Shown one piece after another: positions 36,574 through 46,129 of a stretch of DNA of 58,794 nucleotides (the stretch's first letter is position 1; each line of letters opens with the position of its first letter). The stretch covers positions 1 through 58,794 of the IMG/VR virus record IMGVR_UViG_3300017917_001147. One strand, 5' to 3'. The notes below the pieces were generated by a model, which had not been told where the DNA came from, did no database searches, and saw only the letters and a program-made list of their open reading frames with translations. The position numbers and the translations under genes are program-made. The DNA is from a virus.

Positions 36574-36797
36574 TGGCAAAAGCCGTTATTTCTAAAAAAA
36601 ATAAAGTAGTAACGAAGTTGATAGAAACTTCCGATTATGGTATTATTAAAATAAGACCAGATAAAAGATCTGTTACTATTAATGAGGTTTTGCCTTTTAG
36701 GGTAAAATTTATTAATATTGGAATTGAGGGATATTCTGCAAATAATGTTCCCCCAATCCCATTGCAAGTTATCGGTTTTAGTAACTATATTTTATAG
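36573..36797 (+). CDS. 74-residue hypothetical protein
   Basis: MAKAVISKKNKVVTKLIETS, DYGIIKIRPDKRSVTINEVL. It follows the RGDT gene with a 1-nt overlap, as the 33-residue gene does at 29094, so the pair seems to be a repeated cassette. Confidence 0.52.
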   Translation: MAKAVISKKNKVVTKLIETSDYGIIKIRPDKRSVTINEVLPFRVKFINIGIEGYSANNVPPIPLQVIGFSNYIL

Positions 36798-36805
36798 GAG
36801 ACGGT

Positions 36806-37519
36806 ATGGCTAAGGTATTTGTTGCAACACCAATGTATGGTGGAGTATGTCACGGTCAATTTTTAAAATCAATCACTGCTCTTCTTATGAAAGGCAAAGA
36901 ACGTGGTCATGAGATTACCTTTACAGATTTATACAATGAGTCTTTAATTAATAGAGCAAGAAACACCCTTACTGAATTATTTTTAAGAACTAATTCAGAA
37001 TATTTACTATTTATTGATGCTGATCAAGGATTTGATGCTGAAGCAGTACTTAGAATGATTGAAGAAAATCTAGATATCGTAGGTGCAGCGGTACCAATGA
37101 AGGGTATTAACTGGAAAAGAGTTGAGAAGGCTGTAAAAGAAGGAAAGACAGACCTAACAAAACATACTGGAATTTATAATGTTAACATGTCAAAAGAGCA
37201 AAAAGAAGTTTTTCTTAAAGACTCAAATAAGATTACCGAAATAAATTATATTGGTACTGGCCTTATGCTTATTAAAAGAGATGTTCTAGAAATATTAAAA
37301 GAGCATGTTGGTGCATATAGATCAGATCAGATGGATGTCGGAACAATTAAAAAGGGAGATACAATATACGATTTTTGGAAAACTGTTGTTGACCCAGTAT
37401 CTGAGAGACTACTATCAGAAGACTATAATTTTTGTAAGTTATGGAAAGATCAGGGTGGCAAAATATATCTTGCCCCATATGTAAAGGTTGTCCATGTTGG
37501 CACATACTGGTTCCAATAA
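36806..37519 (+). CDS. Glycosyltransferase, GT-A fold (GT2-like)
   Basis: 237 residues: FVATPMYGGVCHGQFLKSIT, YNESLINRARNTLTELFLR, LLFIDADQGFDAEAVLRMIE with the DxD motif (near 71-73), then IGTGLMLIKRDVLE and LLSEDYNFCKLWKDQGGKIY. GGAGACGGT precedes the ATG. Its 3' end overlaps the GT25 gene. Confidence 0.75.
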   Translation: MAKVFVATPMYGGVCHGQFLKSITALLMKGKERGHEITFTDLYNESLINRARNTLTELFLRTNSEYLLFIDADQGFDAEAVLRMIEENLDIVGAAVPMKGINWKRVEKAVKEGKTDLTKHTGIYNVNMSKEQKEVFLKDSNKITEINYIGTGLMLIKRDVLEILKEHVGAYRSDQMDVGTIKKGDTIYDFWKTVVDPVSERLLSEDYNFCKLWKDQGGKIYLAPYVKVVHVGTYWFQ

Positions 37520-38207
37520 ACTAAAGGGCTTTAGCCCAGTGTACGTAATCAATCTTGAAGAAAGAGAAGATAGACGTAACTATATAGAGTCTGCACTAAA
37601 AAATGCAGGGGTAGATAATTATAAATTAATAAAAGCAATGAATGGTAATGATCCAATAGTTAATGACCTTATTCATGTTAGAGAAAGAATTCCTTTATCA
37701 AACCCCGAAATTGGTGCGTCAATATCACACCTACAAACAATCAAACAATGGCTAGAAGAATCTGATTCAGAGTATGCAATCATAATAGAAGATGATCTAA
37801 GTTTTGAGACTGTAGAATTTTGGGACTTTACTTTTGAAGATTTTTTATCATCAATAGACAAAGAATATGATATTTTACAATTTTGCATAATCCATAATTA
37901 TAGAATAAATAGAAAATTCCATATGAAGGAAAAACATGATTGGTCAGCAGCCTGCTACCTTATTAAAAGAGAATGGGCCCAAAAGTTAGTAGAGAGACAC
38001 TATGTAAATGATAAGATTGCCCTTTATCCTAACTGGGATTCTTTAGCAGATGCCCTTATTTATAGAGAGGCAAAGGCATATTCAATGCCGTTACTTACCT
38101 TTACTTTAGAGTTCGAATCATCAATAAACCAAGAACATCAGAACGGTAGTCATAAAAGATCTAGAGAACAAACCTTAGAGTATTGGCAAAGTAAAAATCC
38201 TAAATAG
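37494..38207 (+). CDS. Glycosyltransferase family 25
   Basis: 237 residues. PVYVINLEEREDRRNYIESA is the GT25 start; IGASISHLQTIKQWLEESDS and IIIEDDLSF (DD of the metal site) follow, then AACYLIKREWAQKLVERHY. GT25 includes LOS galactosyltransferases and eukaryotic procollagen galactosyltransferases. ATG 37494 with AAAGG 6 nt upstream is chosen over TTG 37488. It overlaps the GT2-like gene by 26 nt, so both are probably co-translated. Confidence 0.78.
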   Translation: MLAHTGSNKLKGFSPVYVINLEEREDRRNYIESALKNAGVDNYKLIKAMNGNDPIVNDLIHVRERIPLSNPEIGASISHLQTIKQWLEESDSEYAIIIEDDLSFETVEFWDFTFEDFLSSIDKEYDILQFCIIHNYRINRKFHMKEKHDWSAACYLIKREWAQKLVERHYVNDKIALYPNWDSLADALIYREAKAYSMPLLTFTLEFESSINQEHQNGSHKRSREQTLEYWQSKNPK

Positions 38208-38222
38208 TATATAAAATGATGT

Positions 38223-38228
38223 TATAAT
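38223..38228 (+). promoter_or_regulatory. Extended -10 box TGTTATAAT, leaderless start
   Basis: 6 nt to ATG 38235. Confidence 0.65.
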
Positions 38229-38234
38229 TACCAC

Positions 38235-38681
38235 ATGGCTAAACTTTCAATCTCATCAATAAAGGCAAAGTTTCAAACTGGAGATCGTCCAACCCAGACA
38301 GATTATGAAGATTTAATCGACACATCTGCTGGACAGGCATTAGACCTAGGATCTGCAGGTAACAATGAAAGTACAATCAATGGAATAGAGAACGCTACAG
38401 TAGTTGATAACTTTGATGCAACTCAATGGAGAATGGTAAAGTATACCGTTTCTATATCAAAAACAACAGGTGGCGCAAATAAGTATTATTCAACAGAAAT
38501 TAATGTATTGGTTGATGGATCAAATATTAATGTAACTGAATATGGAACAATCGACAATGATGGGAATATTGGCACCATTAGCGTCTCACGGACTGGAAAT
38601 ACCGTGGCTTTAACAGTCACTCCAGATCCTGCAATAACCCCTATAACTGTACGTTATTCACGTACTGGACTTAAGGCGTAA
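38235..38681 (+). CDS. Fibre/tail protein, short
   Basis: 148 residues: MAKLSISSIKAKFQTGDRPT, QTDYEDLIDTSAG is a typical phage fibre N-terminus. The C-terminal beta domain (INVLVDGSNINVTEYGTIDN) resembles the C-terminus of the next gene (SNNNIAVTEYATIYT). Confidence 0.65.
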   Translation: MAKLSISSIKAKFQTGDRPTQTDYEDLIDTSAGQALDLGSAGNNESTINGIENATVVDNFDATQWRMVKYTVSISKTTGGANKYYSTEINVLVDGSNINVTEYGTIDNDGNIGTISVSRTGNTVALTVTPDPAITPITVRYSRTGLKA

Positions 38682-38695
38682 ACTAAGGAGATAAA

Positions 38696-40765
38696 ATGGC
38701 AACCGTAAATAAAAACTTTAAAATTAAAAATGGCCTTGTAGTAGAAGGCGCAACCGCAACAGTTAATGGTAACGACGTTCTTACCAAATCTGCAGCAGAC
38801 ACAACCTATATCCAAGGTCTTGTCGGTGGAGTAGCAAATTCACAATCGGTAGCAAATGCTATCGTTTTACGTGATGCAAATGCATCTTTTGCTGCAAACG
38901 TAGTTACAGCAGACCTTGTTGGTGATGTAACTGGTACAGTATCAGACATTTCAAATCATGACACAGATGCTTTAGCAGAAGGAACTACAAACAAGTATTT
39001 CTCAAACACACTTGCTCGTGATGCATTCTCTGCTGGAACAGGTATTACTCTTTCTAATGGTGAGATTTCTGTAACATCAGGAACTTACGATGCAGCAGGT
39101 TCTGCTGACACAGCACAAACTAACGCACAGAATTATGCTGACAGCCTAGCGAGTAACTATGACGCAGCAGGATCAGCAAGCACTGCACAGACCAATGCAG
39201 TAACAATTGCTAATGACTATACAGATGAGGCTGTAGCAAACCTAGTAAATGGTGCTCCAGAACTTCTTGACACACTTAATGAATTAGCAGCAGCACTTGA
39301 TGATAATCCAAACGTAATTGCAGATCTTCAAGATATTGCATCAAACAAGCAAGATACACTAGTTGCAGGAACTGGCATTGATATTGCTGGAAATACTATT
39401 TCTGTAACAACAAACACCTATGATGCTTATGGCTCTGCCGATACAGCACAAACAAATGCTCAAAATTATGCAGATAGTCTTGCAGGAAACTATGATTCAT
39501 CAGGTTCCGCATCTACCGCACAAACAAATGCTCAGAACTATGCAGATAGTTTAGCAAGCAATTACGATGCAGCAGGTTCTGCTGACACAGCACAAACTAA
39601 TGCACAGAACTATGCAGACAATGCCATTTCAACAGCACTTTATCCTGGTGGAGCATTTGCATTTGATACATATGGTTCTGCTAACACAGCACAAACAAAC
39701 GCTCAGAATTATGCGGATAGTCTAGCAGGTAACTACGATGCCTCTGGATCTGCCTCTACAGCACAAACAAATGCTCAGAACTATGCAGACAGTTTAGCAA
39801 GTAACTATGATGCAGCAGGATCAGCATCAACTGCACAAACAAACGCACAAAACTATGCTGATAGTTTAGCGTCTAATTATGATGCAGCAGGTTCTGCAAG
39901 TACAGCACAGACAAACGCTCAGAACTATGCCGATAGCCTAGCATCAAACTATGATGCAGCAGGTTCTGCCTCTACAGCACAAACAAATGCACAAAATTAT
40001 GCTGATTCAGTTGCTGACACAGCGCAAACCAATGCACAAAACTACGCTGACAGCGCAGTATCTGCACTTGTAGATTCTGCACCAGAATTGCTAAATACTC
40101 TTAATGAGTTAGCAGCAGCAATTGGTGACGATGCAAACTTTGCAACAACATTAACTAACCTAGTTGCAACAAAACAAGATACTTTAACTGCAGGATCAAA
40201 CATTGATATTACAGGAAATACAATATCTGTAACTGGTGTTGATCTAGCAGGTTCTGCTGATACAGCACAAACAAATGCTGTAACAATTGCAAACTCTTAC
40301 ACAGATACAGAAATTAATAGTCTTACAACAGACGATATTGAAGAAGGTTTAACTAACCTATACTTTACTAACGCTCTTGCAGTAAGCGCATTAGAGGCTG
40401 TAACACCTAACTTCCAAAGCGTAGACATTACATGGGTACGTCGTGAAGAAGCAACATGGACAGATGCAAACACAGCAGGAACATTTACTGCTCATACTTT
40501 CGGTACAAATGAAGGTAGCGTAAAGTATCTAGTTCGTATATTTAACAATGGAGAATCACAAGTATCAGAGGTTCTTGTTACTACAGATAGCAATAATAAC
40601 ATTGCAGTTACTGAGTACGCAACTATCTACACAAGTGAAAATCCACTAGCAACAGTAACTGCTGACTGGAATGCAGGAAGTTCAGAATATCGTTTGCGTG
40701 TAACAACAGCAAATAATAACTCTGAAATCCTTGTGGCAGCAACACTGATTGCATACAACGATTAA
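38696..40765 (+). CDS. Long tail fibre with tandem 24-residue repeats
   Basis: 689 residues. N-terminus NKNFKIKNGLVVEGATATVN recurs in 40795-41250. Residues about 130-455 hold roughly ten copies of a 24-residue unit (YDAAGSASTAQTNAQNYADS then LASN), interrupted by an APELLDTLNELAAALDD module that also appears in 41304-42755. The C-terminal 115 residues are a beta head. Probably a trimeric coiled/beta fibre shaft. AAGGAGATAAA precedes the ATG. Confidence 0.8.
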   Translation: MATVNKNFKIKNGLVVEGATATVNGNDVLTKSAADTTYIQGLVGGVANSQSVANAIVLRDANASFAANVVTADLVGDVTGTVSDISNHDTDALAEGTTNKYFSNTLARDAFSAGTGITLSNGEISVTSGTYDAAGSADTAQTNAQNYADSLASNYDAAGSASTAQTNAVTIANDYTDEAVANLVNGAPELLDTLNELAAALDDNPNVIADLQDIASNKQDTLVAGTGIDIAGNTISVTTNTYDAYGSADTAQTNAQNYADSLAGNYDSSGSASTAQTNAQNYADSLASNYDAAGSADTAQTNAQNYADNAISTALYPGGAFAFDTYGSANTAQTNAQNYADSLAGNYDASGSASTAQTNAQNYADSLASNYDAAGSASTAQTNAQNYADSLASNYDAAGSASTAQTNAQNYADSLASNYDAAGSASTAQTNAQNYADSVADTAQTNAQNYADSAVSALVDSAPELLNTLNELAAAIGDDANFATTLTNLVATKQDTLTAGSNIDITGNTISVTGVDLAGSADTAQTNAVTIANSYTDTEINSLTTDDIEEGLTNLYFTNALAVSALEAVTPNFQSVDITWVRREEATWTDANTAGTFTAHTFGTNEGSVKYLVRIFNNGESQVSEVLVTTDSNNNIAVTEYATIYTSENPLATVTADWNAGSSEYRLRVTTANNNSEILVAATLIAYND
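39085..40060 (+). repeat. In-frame 72-bp tandem repeats in the fibre gene
   Basis: About ten units coding for YDAAGSA.TAQTNAQNYADSLASN. Synonymous sites differ between copies, so the repeats are old or kept by selection on protein. Confidence 0.8.
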
Positions 40766-40794
40766 TTTAAAATAAAAAAAGAGGGGGAGATACT

Positions 40795-41250
40795 ATGGCA
40801 ACACTAGACAAAGACTTTAAGGTAAAGAATGGCCTGTTCGTAACTAATGGAGGTACATTCGGAGATGTAGTAATTGTCGGTACTCCAACAGAACCTGAGC
40901 ATGCAGCCACAAAGGCTTATGTAGATGCAAATACTGGTGGTATGCCAGTACTAAGTACTCCCCCTAATTCACCAACTAATGGACAGATGTACTTTGACTC
41001 ATTAACAAGTCATATTAACATTTACTATAATGGTGAGTGGATAATGATTGCTACCCTGGCTGATGCTGAAGTTCTACCACAGCACATTCATGATACAGCA
41101 ATTGATGGTACAGGATTTGTAGTAAGCAGATTTTATGATGCTGGTTATTACAATAGTGCTCAAGCAACAAGTGCAAGTGGTGGTTTCTATAATACCAACT
41201 CTTGGACAAGTGTTTGGGACGGTGGAAGTGCAATAGATAATTTTAATTAA
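40795..41250 (+). CDS. Short fibre-related protein
   Basis: 151 residues: MATLDKDFKVKNGLFVTNGG, EPEHAATKAYVDANTGG, SPTNGQMYFDSLTSHINIYY. The first 20 residues and the KAYVD motif are fibre hallmarks. GGGGGAGATACT precedes the ATG. Its C-terminus (YNSAQATSASGGFYNTNSW) is Gly/Ser/Tyr-rich. Confidence 0.68.
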   Translation: MATLDKDFKVKNGLFVTNGGTFGDVVIVGTPTEPEHAATKAYVDANTGGMPVLSTPPNSPTNGQMYFDSLTSHINIYYNGEWIMIATLADAEVLPQHIHDTAIDGTGFVVSRFYDAGYYNSAQATSASGGFYNTNSWTSVWDGGSAIDNFN

Positions 41251-41303
41251 AATATTAAAATTACCTGTTATAATAAGACATAGATTTACCTAGGAGGCAA
41301 TAA

Positions 41304-42755
41304 ATGGCAACAAGAATGCAGCAACGCAGAGGTACTGCAGCGCAATGGACATCAGCAGACCCAATATTAGAGGCTGGTGAAATCGGCTTTGAGAGCGATA
41401 CAAGTAAATTTAAGATGGGCGATGGAGTAAACCAATGGTCAGACCTAGACTACTTCATTAACGAATCAGCAATATCAACAGATATTGAAGGAGCCATTTC
41501 AGACTCCGAAAAGGGAGCAAACAATGGTGTTGCTACTCTTGACTCAACAGGACAGGTACCACTGTCTCAATTAGGAAATATTATTGATGGTGCACCAAGT
41601 GCATTAAATACATTAAATGAAATTGCAGCAGCACTAAATGATGATGAAGACTTTGCTAATGCAACAATAGGACACTTAGCAGATGTAGATAACTTATTAG
41701 ATACACACGCAAACAGTTTAATTAGCCTTGAAGCAAGTATTAATAACGTATCAAATACAGTAACTGGACTACAAACTGTTGTTGAAACACAAGGAAATTC
41801 TATTACTGGCATACAAGGAAGTATTTCATCGATAGAATCTGATATATCAAACACACAATCAGATTTATCATCACACGAATCATTAACTGCAAACGTACAT
41901 GGAATTGCAGATACATCACTACTTGCAACAACATCATATGTTGATTCAGCAAAAGCAAATGCAATCTCAAATGCAAATGCATACTCTGATAGTTTGGCAA
42001 CAAACTACGAAGTATCTGGAGCAGTATCAACACACAATTCAGATACAACAAACGTACACGGAATTGCAAATACAGCAGCATTAGTAACAACTGCTGGTGG
42101 AACAATTAGCGGTAGTTTAATAATCACTGGAGACTTAACAGTATCTGGAAACACAGTAACTGTTGGAACTCAGGATTTGGTTGTAACTGACCCAATGATT
42201 TATCTTGGTGAAGACAATTCAAGCGATGCTTTAGACTTAGGTATCGTTGCTTCACACACAATTGCTAACGTATACTCACATGCTGGTATCGTAAGAGATG
42301 CTTCTGCTGGAAAGTGGAAGTTCTTTACTGGCGTAACAGATGAGCCAACAACAACAATAAACTTCTCACAAGGAACACTGGACGATGTTGAACTTAAAGA
42401 TTTAACTGCAGCATCAGCAACAATTGGTGGAGTAGCATTTACTGCAAAAGCAAATGCAACAGCCTCAATTGCTGATATGAACGGATCACACACAGTAGTG
42501 TCATCTGACGTAAACAACATTCGTGAAATGAGCGGTGGAGGAACACTTTCAATTCCTTCAGATAACTCATTCTGGCCAGTAGGTCAAAGAATGGAAGTTA
42601 TACAAACTGGATCATCCGAAGTAACTATCGCAGGTGCTTCTGGAGTAACTGTAAACGGTACCCCAGGACTTAAGTTACGTGGACAATGGTCAGGTGCGGT
42701 AATTATTAAGAGAGCAAGTAACACATTCGTTGTTATCGGCGATCTAAAAGCATAA
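41304..42755 (+). CDS. Tail fibre with Mtd-N-like start
   Basis: 483 residues. MATRMQQRRGTAAQWTSADP, ILEAGEIGFESDTSKFKMGD is the N-terminal module of many phage fibres. Then APSALNTLNEIAAALND, a coiled coil (LIS..SINNVSNTV) to about 200, a beta region with FFTGVTDEPTTTINFSQGTL, and the C-terminal module shared with 30888-31706. CTAGGAGGC precedes the ATG. Confidence 0.78.
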   Translation: MATRMQQRRGTAAQWTSADPILEAGEIGFESDTSKFKMGDGVNQWSDLDYFINESAISTDIEGAISDSEKGANNGVATLDSTGQVPLSQLGNIIDGAPSALNTLNEIAAALNDDEDFANATIGHLADVDNLLDTHANSLISLEASINNVSNTVTGLQTVVETQGNSITGIQGSISSIESDISNTQSDLSSHESLTANVHGIADTSLLATTSYVDSAKANAISNANAYSDSLATNYEVSGAVSTHNSDTTNVHGIANTAALVTTAGGTISGSLIITGDLTVSGNTVTVGTQDLVVTDPMIYLGEDNSSDALDLGIVASHTIANVYSHAGIVRDASAGKWKFFTGVTDEPTTTINFSQGTLDDVELKDLTAASATIGGVAFTAKANATASIADMNGSHTVVSSDVNNIREMSGGGTLSIPSDNSFWPVGQRMEVIQTGSSEVTIAGASGVTVNGTPGLKLRGQWSGAVIIKRASNTFVVIGDLKA

Positions 42756-42783
42756 AAATTAATAGTAACATAGAGGAGATAAA

Positions 42784-43602
42784 ATGGCATTAAGACAAAC
42801 TGGTGACGCTAGTCCTAGAAAAGTAACCATTCCAAATCTTAGCGGAATGACAAGAACTCAAGCACAGGCTGCATTAACTGCTGCTGGATTATCTTACTCT
42901 GAGACAAACGAAAATACTGGAAACTCTGGTCTAGATACCAAAATTAAAGACGGTACACAGACAACTGGAACAGTATTACTAGGATCTACAGTATCTTATA
43001 CATACTATACATATGTATACGGTGGCTTCTATCATGGATTTGGATTCTATGGTGGATTTTATCATGGATTCTATCACAGTTTCTATCATGGCTTCTATCA
43101 TGGTTTTGGTTTCTCAAGTTATGGATTAAACGTCTCATCTAGCCCATGGATTGGTGTTAACCTAAACGTTAAGGCTCTAGATGGATATGTAATTCCAATT
43201 AACTTAGAACCACAAACTATTGTTGAAACTAAAGAAATTGCAGAATTAAACGGTCTATCTAGCCCAACAGAATTAAAATCTGAAACTTTAACAATATCTG
43301 ATAGCAGTAGCATGGTATTAGAAGTAACTCAGTCAGTTGGAGATACTCTATACGTAATAAATGGAAATCACTATTCTCCAAATTACTATGCGCTTGCTAA
43401 AAAGGATGGGGTACACTCTTTTGTAAATGTTGCAGATATAGATGAGACATATACAGTTTATAGTGCATCAGCAAATGACTTTATTGCGGTAGAGTTAGTA
43501 GAAAAAATAGCATATATTGACAACATATATACTATTAAGGCTCAGCCAATAAATTTAATTATAGTTAATGATCTTTTAATATTCGATAAGCCCGTAGAGT
43601 AG
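42784..43602 (+). CDS. PASTA-domain virion protein with Tyr/Gly/Phe/His repeats
   Basis: 272 residues. Residues 12-76 are a PASTA domain (VTIPNLSGMTRTQAQAALTA, SGLDTKIKDGTQTTGTV). Residues 79-112 are repeats of YGGFYHGF or FYHGFYHSF, unusual aromatic and His-rich sequence. A beta-rich C-terminus follows. Similar architecture to 31715-32152 with a different linker. It may touch peptidoglycan; the aromatic repeat could bind metal or carbohydrate. Confidence 0.72.
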   Translation: MALRQTGDASPRKVTIPNLSGMTRTQAQAALTAAGLSYSETNENTGNSGLDTKIKDGTQTTGTVLLGSTVSYTYYTYVYGGFYHGFGFYGGFYHGFYHSFYHGFYHGFGFSSYGLNVSSSPWIGVNLNVKALDGYVIPINLEPQTIVETKEIAELNGLSSPTELKSETLTISDSSSMVLEVTQSVGDTLYVINGNHYSPNYYALAKKDGVHSFVNVADIDETYTVYSASANDFIAVELVEKIAYIDNIYTIKAQPINLIIVNDLLIFDKPVE

Positions 43603-43610
43603 GTAGTTCT

Positions 43611-44315
43611 ATGGGCAGGTTGCCAAACAAAGAATATTATCCAGATTTTGGAGATAAAGATTATAATTTAACACATGATGAAGTTGCGCTAAATGCTGAA
43701 AGAGAAAATACTCCATTTTTAATTAGTTCTCAAATTGCTACTAAAACTAAAGAGTTTTCAGAAAATGCACATATATCAGAAGAACTTTTACAAAAGATAA
43801 ATATAAACTGGACAAAAGATTATGAAGATGGCACATCATATTTTATTCCAGAAAATAGATGGGCACATGAAGTAGTTATTCCACCAATAAAAATTGAAGA
43901 AAATCTTTATTTAATTAAACTATCGGCAGATGTATATTTTCGAAGTAATCAAATGCCAAACAGTGATCCCATGATGAAAGATTCTTTTGATTTTGTATCC
44001 AGAACGCTATATCCATACGTTGTTGATTATAAAAGAGAAATTGAAATAGATGATGAATTATATGGTAAAAAGCCATTTGCCTGGGTAATTAGATGGTTGC
44101 CTAGAGATGATAAAACATTAATTTTTTTTACTGATGAAAAAATAGAAAAAGAGTTGCTTATTAAAACCCCAGAATATAGAATAGACTTATCCCCAGAGTT
44201 TGAAAATGTAGTGGTACCATTCTTTTTACACAAAGATTTAGGTAAAAAAATGTCTGTTTTTAGACATGATAGTGATATACTATATATGAAGGTGGTAGAT
44301 AATGAAAAAAAGTAA
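43611..44315 (+). CDS. 234-residue hypothetical protein
   Basis: MGRLPNKEYYPDFGDKDYNL, then WTKDYEDGTSYFIPENRWAH and YVVDYKREIEIDDELYGKKP. I do not recognise it. It overlaps the next gene by 14 nt, so it is coupled to the two paralogs that follow. Confidence 0.58.
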   Translation: MGRLPNKEYYPDFGDKDYNLTHDEVALNAERENTPFLISSQIATKTKEFSENAHISEELLQKININWTKDYEDGTSYFIPENRWAHEVVIPPIKIEENLYLIKLSADVYFRSNQMPNSDPMMKDSFDFVSRTLYPYVVDYKREIEIDDELYGKKPFAWVIRWLPRDDKTLIFFTDEKIEKELLIKTPEYRIDLSPEFENVVVPFFLHKDLGKKMSVFRHDSDILYMKVVDNEKK

Positions 44316-45015
44316 AATCATAAATTTTATGCCAAAGACAGAATATGTACATGCGTATGCCCCAAAGCCAGAGCCAATGTCAAAAAACCTGCCATTATGG
44401 TGGAGAACTCAGGAGCCATATGTTGGTGGAGAAAAACGTGTTGTTAATGGTGCATACAACGAAACAATAAAAAAGTGTCCTGGAATTCAAGACTTATTAT
44501 TTTCTGGGTATTTGTTAAAGTTTCCATGTGATATATATATAGATGCTACTGGTGACTCAATTAAAACAGATGTGCATGATGTCCATGCACCATCATTTTC
44601 TATGCATAAAAAAGAGCAAATCGCAAGTTGGGACTTCAATAGAGATCAGTATATGGAAGATGTTTTTAGAGTTCATCCAATGTGGGTAATTGGAACTCAA
44701 AAAGGATATAGTACATTATTTACACACCCAGCATTTCATGACTCTTTACCATTTAGAGTGGTTCCAGCAATTGTTGATACTGATATGTATTTATCCGATG
44801 GATGGTTTTCTATAATTATTGAAAAGGGTTTTAAAGGAGTTATAGAAAAGGGAACTCCTCTAGTACAATGTATACCTTTTAAAAGAGAAGAATTTAAAAT
44901 GAATATACTAGAGCGACCAGATGCAAAAGCACTAAATACCATTCCTCATAGAATTAGATCTATGTTTGGAAATGCCTATAAAACATATTTATGGGAAAAG
45001 AAAGTTTTTAAATAA
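44302..45015 (+). CDS. Hypothetical beta-rich protein, paralog of 45015-45776
   Basis: 237 residues: PEPMSKNLPLWWRTQEPYVG, then FTHPAFHDSLPFRVVPAIVD, WFSIIIEKGFKGVIEKGTPL, VQCIPFKREEFKMNI. The same order of motifs occurs in the next gene (PDWWKDRP, ITHPIGRYDLPF, FFLRKDFEGVIKAGTPI, FLPIKRANWEMKI). Possibly a cupin-like or dsDNA-phage glycan enzyme; no catalytic motif recognised. Confidence 0.6.
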   Translation: MKKSKIINFMPKTEYVHAYAPKPEPMSKNLPLWWRTQEPYVGGEKRVVNGAYNETIKKCPGIQDLLFSGYLLKFPCDIYIDATGDSIKTDVHDVHAPSFSMHKKEQIASWDFNRDQYMEDVFRVHPMWVIGTQKGYSTLFTHPAFHDSLPFRVVPAIVDTDMYLSDGWFSIIIEKGFKGVIEKGTPLVQCIPFKREEFKMNILERPDAKALNTIPHRIRSMFGNAYKTYLWEKKVFK

Positions 45016-45776
45016 TGGATAAACTACATGATAGATATAAAAATCCAAAACCACTAGAAGACTTAGAAATAACATTCTTTGCACCAGCAGCATATGCCGA
45101 AACAACGCTTGCTCCAGTACCAGCAATAGATAATCTTCCAGACTGGTGGAAAGATAGACCTTTATATCAAGTCCACGATGATTTTTCTAAACTAAATGTA
45201 TCAAGTAATATGGGAGCAGATTCAGCAGCCATTAGTATTAAACATTGTATGCCATTCTTTGACGCAATAACTGGTGGATATCATTATTTATTAACAACAG
45301 ATATTACGGTTAAAAAAACGGATAATCCAAATAAGCCAGAAATTTCGTGGGATGCAAATGCTCCAAGACCAATAGAAATGCGTGGTCATTTAGAGATTCC
45401 AGTACCCTCTGGATGCTATCCAATACATTTTGTTTGGGACATGCGATGGGGTACAAAGTTACCTGACGGATGGTCTTTATTAATTACTCATCCAATAGGA
45501 AGATACGATCTACCATTTTTTACAATGACCGCAATACAGGATGCAGACAGATGGTCGTCATCAAACATTGTTACATTCTTCTTAAGAAAAGATTTTGAAG
45601 GAGTTATAAAGGCTGGAACTCCTATTATTTCTTTTTTACCAATCAAACGTGCTAACTGGGAGATGAAGATTGACCATTCATTACATAATGATGGTGTTTG
45701 GGACTTAGAAAGAAAAAGAAATTACTTGTATGGATTTTATAAAAAGCATAGATGGATAAGAAAGAAATATAGATGA
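45015..45776 (+). CDS. Hypothetical beta-rich protein, paralog of 44302-45015
   Basis: 253 residues. Shares the WW, THP, K.F.GVI..GTP and PIKR motifs with its neighbour; adds HCMPFFDAITGGYHYLLTTD and FVWDMRWGTKLPDGWSLL. 1-nt overlap with the preceding stop. A weaker resemblance to 26187-26936 suggests a wider family. Function unknown. Confidence 0.6.
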   Translation: MDKLHDRYKNPKPLEDLEITFFAPAAYAETTLAPVPAIDNLPDWWKDRPLYQVHDDFSKLNVSSNMGADSAAISIKHCMPFFDAITGGYHYLLTTDITVKKTDNPNKPEISWDANAPRPIEMRGHLEIPVPSGCYPIHFVWDMRWGTKLPDGWSLLITHPIGRYDLPFFTMTAIQDADRWSSSNIVTFFLRKDFEGVIKAGTPIISFLPIKRANWEMKIDHSLHNDGVWDLERKRNYLYGFYKKHRWIRKKYR

Positions 45777-46129
45777 TATATTTTTTAACATTTATTGCCT
45801 TTATAATTTTTATAAAATATGTTATTGACACAAAGTCAACAATTAAACAATTAAGGTTAGAAAGAGATAGATATAGGATAATTGTTTGGAAAACTAATAT
45901 AAATAAAGATAGTGGTCAAAAACTAAACTGGCTGTATAAAAACATCAAGTTTCAAATTTCAGAATTAATTAATGATATAAAAGATACTGATTTTGATAAT
46001 TACGAGTCAGATATTAAACAGGAAATTATTAATGCGCTAAATAATATAGATAATTATTCTACTAAAATTGAAAATGAAGACATGGACTCTCTTATTTTTT
46101 ATAAGGAAGATCATGGTAAAACTAAATAA
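45773..46129 (+). CDS. Membrane-anchored coiled-coil protein
   Basis: 118 residues: MIYFLTFIAFIIFIKYVIDT is one membrane helix, then a charged helical body. ATGA overlap with the preceding gene and 17-nt overlap with the GT25 gene. It could anchor a glycosylation complex at the membrane; no family recognised. Confidence 0.6.
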   Translation: MIYFLTFIAFIIFIKYVIDTKSTIKQLRLERDRYRIIVWKTNINKDSGQKLNWLYKNIKFQISELINDIKDTDFDNYESDIKQEIINALNNIDNYSTKIENEDMDSLIFYKEDHGKTK

